From DATKUA01 sp965602675 (lineage in GTDB: Bacteria > Acidobacteriota > DATKUA01), in the NCBI GenBank assembly GCA_965602675.1, contig CBFCZO010000169.1, forward strand, positions 1-5,756: 5,756 nucleotides of DNA, in the 5' to 3' direction. The notes below the pieces were generated by a model that saw nothing but the letters and a program-made list of their open reading frames with translations, did not search any database and was not told the origin of the DNA. Every line of letters begins with the position of its first letter. The first letter of the stretch is position 1. A program made the translations under genes and the position numbers. Below are positions 5,188 through 5,756 of this stretch, one piece after another.

Positions 5188-5756
5188 CTAGAGTTTGAAG
5201 AGGGGAATCTGCCGGGCTGCTTCAACATCAAGCTCGATACCTGTCCAATGCTTAAACTGGAGAATTGCCTGGCGCACAAACATCTCTAATCCATTTACGG
5301 TTCTGCAGCCGCGCATCGCAGCTTCATTGAGGAAGAAGGTCTCGGGCGGATCGTAGTGCAGGTCGACGGCGAGATTGCCTACAGGAAAATTACGTTTAAG
5401 GAAATTTTCGCTGTCTTCTTCCGGACGGCTGATGGAGGTGGCATTAACAACAACATCTGCCGAAATAAGATTTGCAGGCGCGGATGAGAAAGAACACCCG
5501 ATCTGCTCTGCTACAATGCGCCCCCGTTCCTCATTGCGGCTGCATATAATAACTTCGGCGCCGGATTGCAACAGGGGGTGAGCGAGCGCACGCACGACAC
5601 CCCCGGAGCCAAGAAGAAGAATCTTCTTGCCTGCCAACTGCTTTGTCCGCTCTTGCAGCATTTCAATGAAGGCTGTTCCATCGGTGTTGAAAGCACGGTA
5701 GCCGCCCTCGATTTGAACGAGAGTGTTAACCGCCTCCGATCCGGGGGAGGTCTCGT
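5188..5756 (-). CDS. aroE: Shikimate dehydrogenase, C-terminal part; 5' end beyond the right edge
   Basis: This NADPH-dependent enzyme of the cytosolic shikimate pathway reduces 3-dehydroshikimate to shikimate. The window holds the last 188 residues of a protein usually 270-290 long, so about 90-100 N-terminal residues, including the catalytic lysine, are outside. Numbered from the first full visible codon: E-A-V-N-T-L at 7-12, N-T-D-G at 23-26 (the Asp pairs with the catalytic Lys in the family), the Rossmann loop G-S-G-G-V-V-R-A at 49-56, S-R-N at 72-74 (cofactor phosphate side), N-A-T-S at 104-107, D-L-H-Y-D-P-P-E-T at 131-139 and N-G-L-E-M-F-V-R-Q-A at 154-163. An in-frame ATG at 5661 is internal, since the conserved VNTL and NTDG motifs lie before it. 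A fusion to 3-dehydroquinate dehydratase upstream is possible but cannot be judged here. The stop codon TAG (5190-5188) abuts the permease remnant. Confidence 0.93.
   Translation of the reverse strand, partial: ETSPGSEAVNTLVQIEGGYRAFNTDGTAFIEMLQERTKQLAGKKILLLGSGGVVRALAHPLLQSGAEVIICSRNEERGRIVAEQIGCSFSSAPANLISADVVVNATSISRPEEDSENFLKRNFPVGNLAVDLHYDPPETFFLNEAAMRGCRTVNGLEMFVRQAILQFKHWTGIELDVEAARQIPLFKL

Noticed and set aside
5187..5279. Upstream extension of the permease remnant frame, giving a 132-residue protein
   Set aside because: This part lies over aroE in another frame and has no similarity to the permease. Homology begins only at about 5186.
1..5756. Search for CRISPR arrays, retron or toxin-antitoxin signatures, tRNA, insertion-sequence ends or a new defence system
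   Set aside because: No regularly spaced repeats, transposase motifs, terminal inverted repeats, reverse transcriptase or nuclease motifs were seen. The genes present belong to known families.

Overview
The window is bacterial, protein-dense and of moderate GC content. The sequence does not fix the host. A BlaI/M56 pair beside ABC-2 permeases without conserved synteny is common in Acidobacteriota and related soil or environmental phyla, so that is a low-confidence guess. There are six coding loci (two cut by the window edges), one gene remnant, one divergent regulatory region and one probable terminator.

Left part (1-906). A minus-strand two-gene unit encodes a BlaI/MecI-type winged-helix repressor and, after a 1-bp gap, the N-terminal membrane part of an M56 (BlaR1-like) sensor peptidase that runs off the left edge. 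The 165-bp region upstream of blaI is unusually legible. It holds a consensus-like minus-strand promoter (TTGACA, 17 bp, TAAATT), two tandem copies of a 16-17 bp element over the -10 and start region (the likely BlaI operator), and a back-to-back plus-strand promoter candidate sharing the same TTGTCAA core.

Centre left (907-1779). On the plus strand lies a dimethylarginine dimethylaminohydrolase / amidinotransferase-superfamily enzyme with its active-site Glu, His and Cys in place. It converges on the next gene with only 5 bp between stop codons.

Centre and right (1785-4743). Two consecutive minus-strand genes encode paralogous ABC-2-type permeases. Both have six predicted membrane segments, a G-E-x-x-x-G-T-L motif after the second segment, two large extramembrane loops and a C-terminal L-R-Y-D-x-R. 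They are translationally linked and probably form a heterodimeric transporter. No ATP-binding subunit is present in the window.

Right end (4881-5756). The C-terminal two thirds of shikimate dehydrogenase (AroE) enters from the right edge. Immediately after its stop codon is a 306-bp in-frame copy of the last 101 codons of the second permease gene. It is about 88% identical in protein over its last 93 residues, with far more silent than replacement changes. I read it as the stump of an older tandem duplication of the permease cassette, most of which was deleted up to the aroE stop codon. A hairpin with a T-rich tail separates the stump from the intact permease genes.

I see no CRISPR array, tRNA, rRNA, insertion sequence or clearly novel system. 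The most interesting items are the permease-gene stump and its direct repeat, and the divergent BlaI operator region that may tie the amidine hydrolase to the BlaI/M56 sensor.
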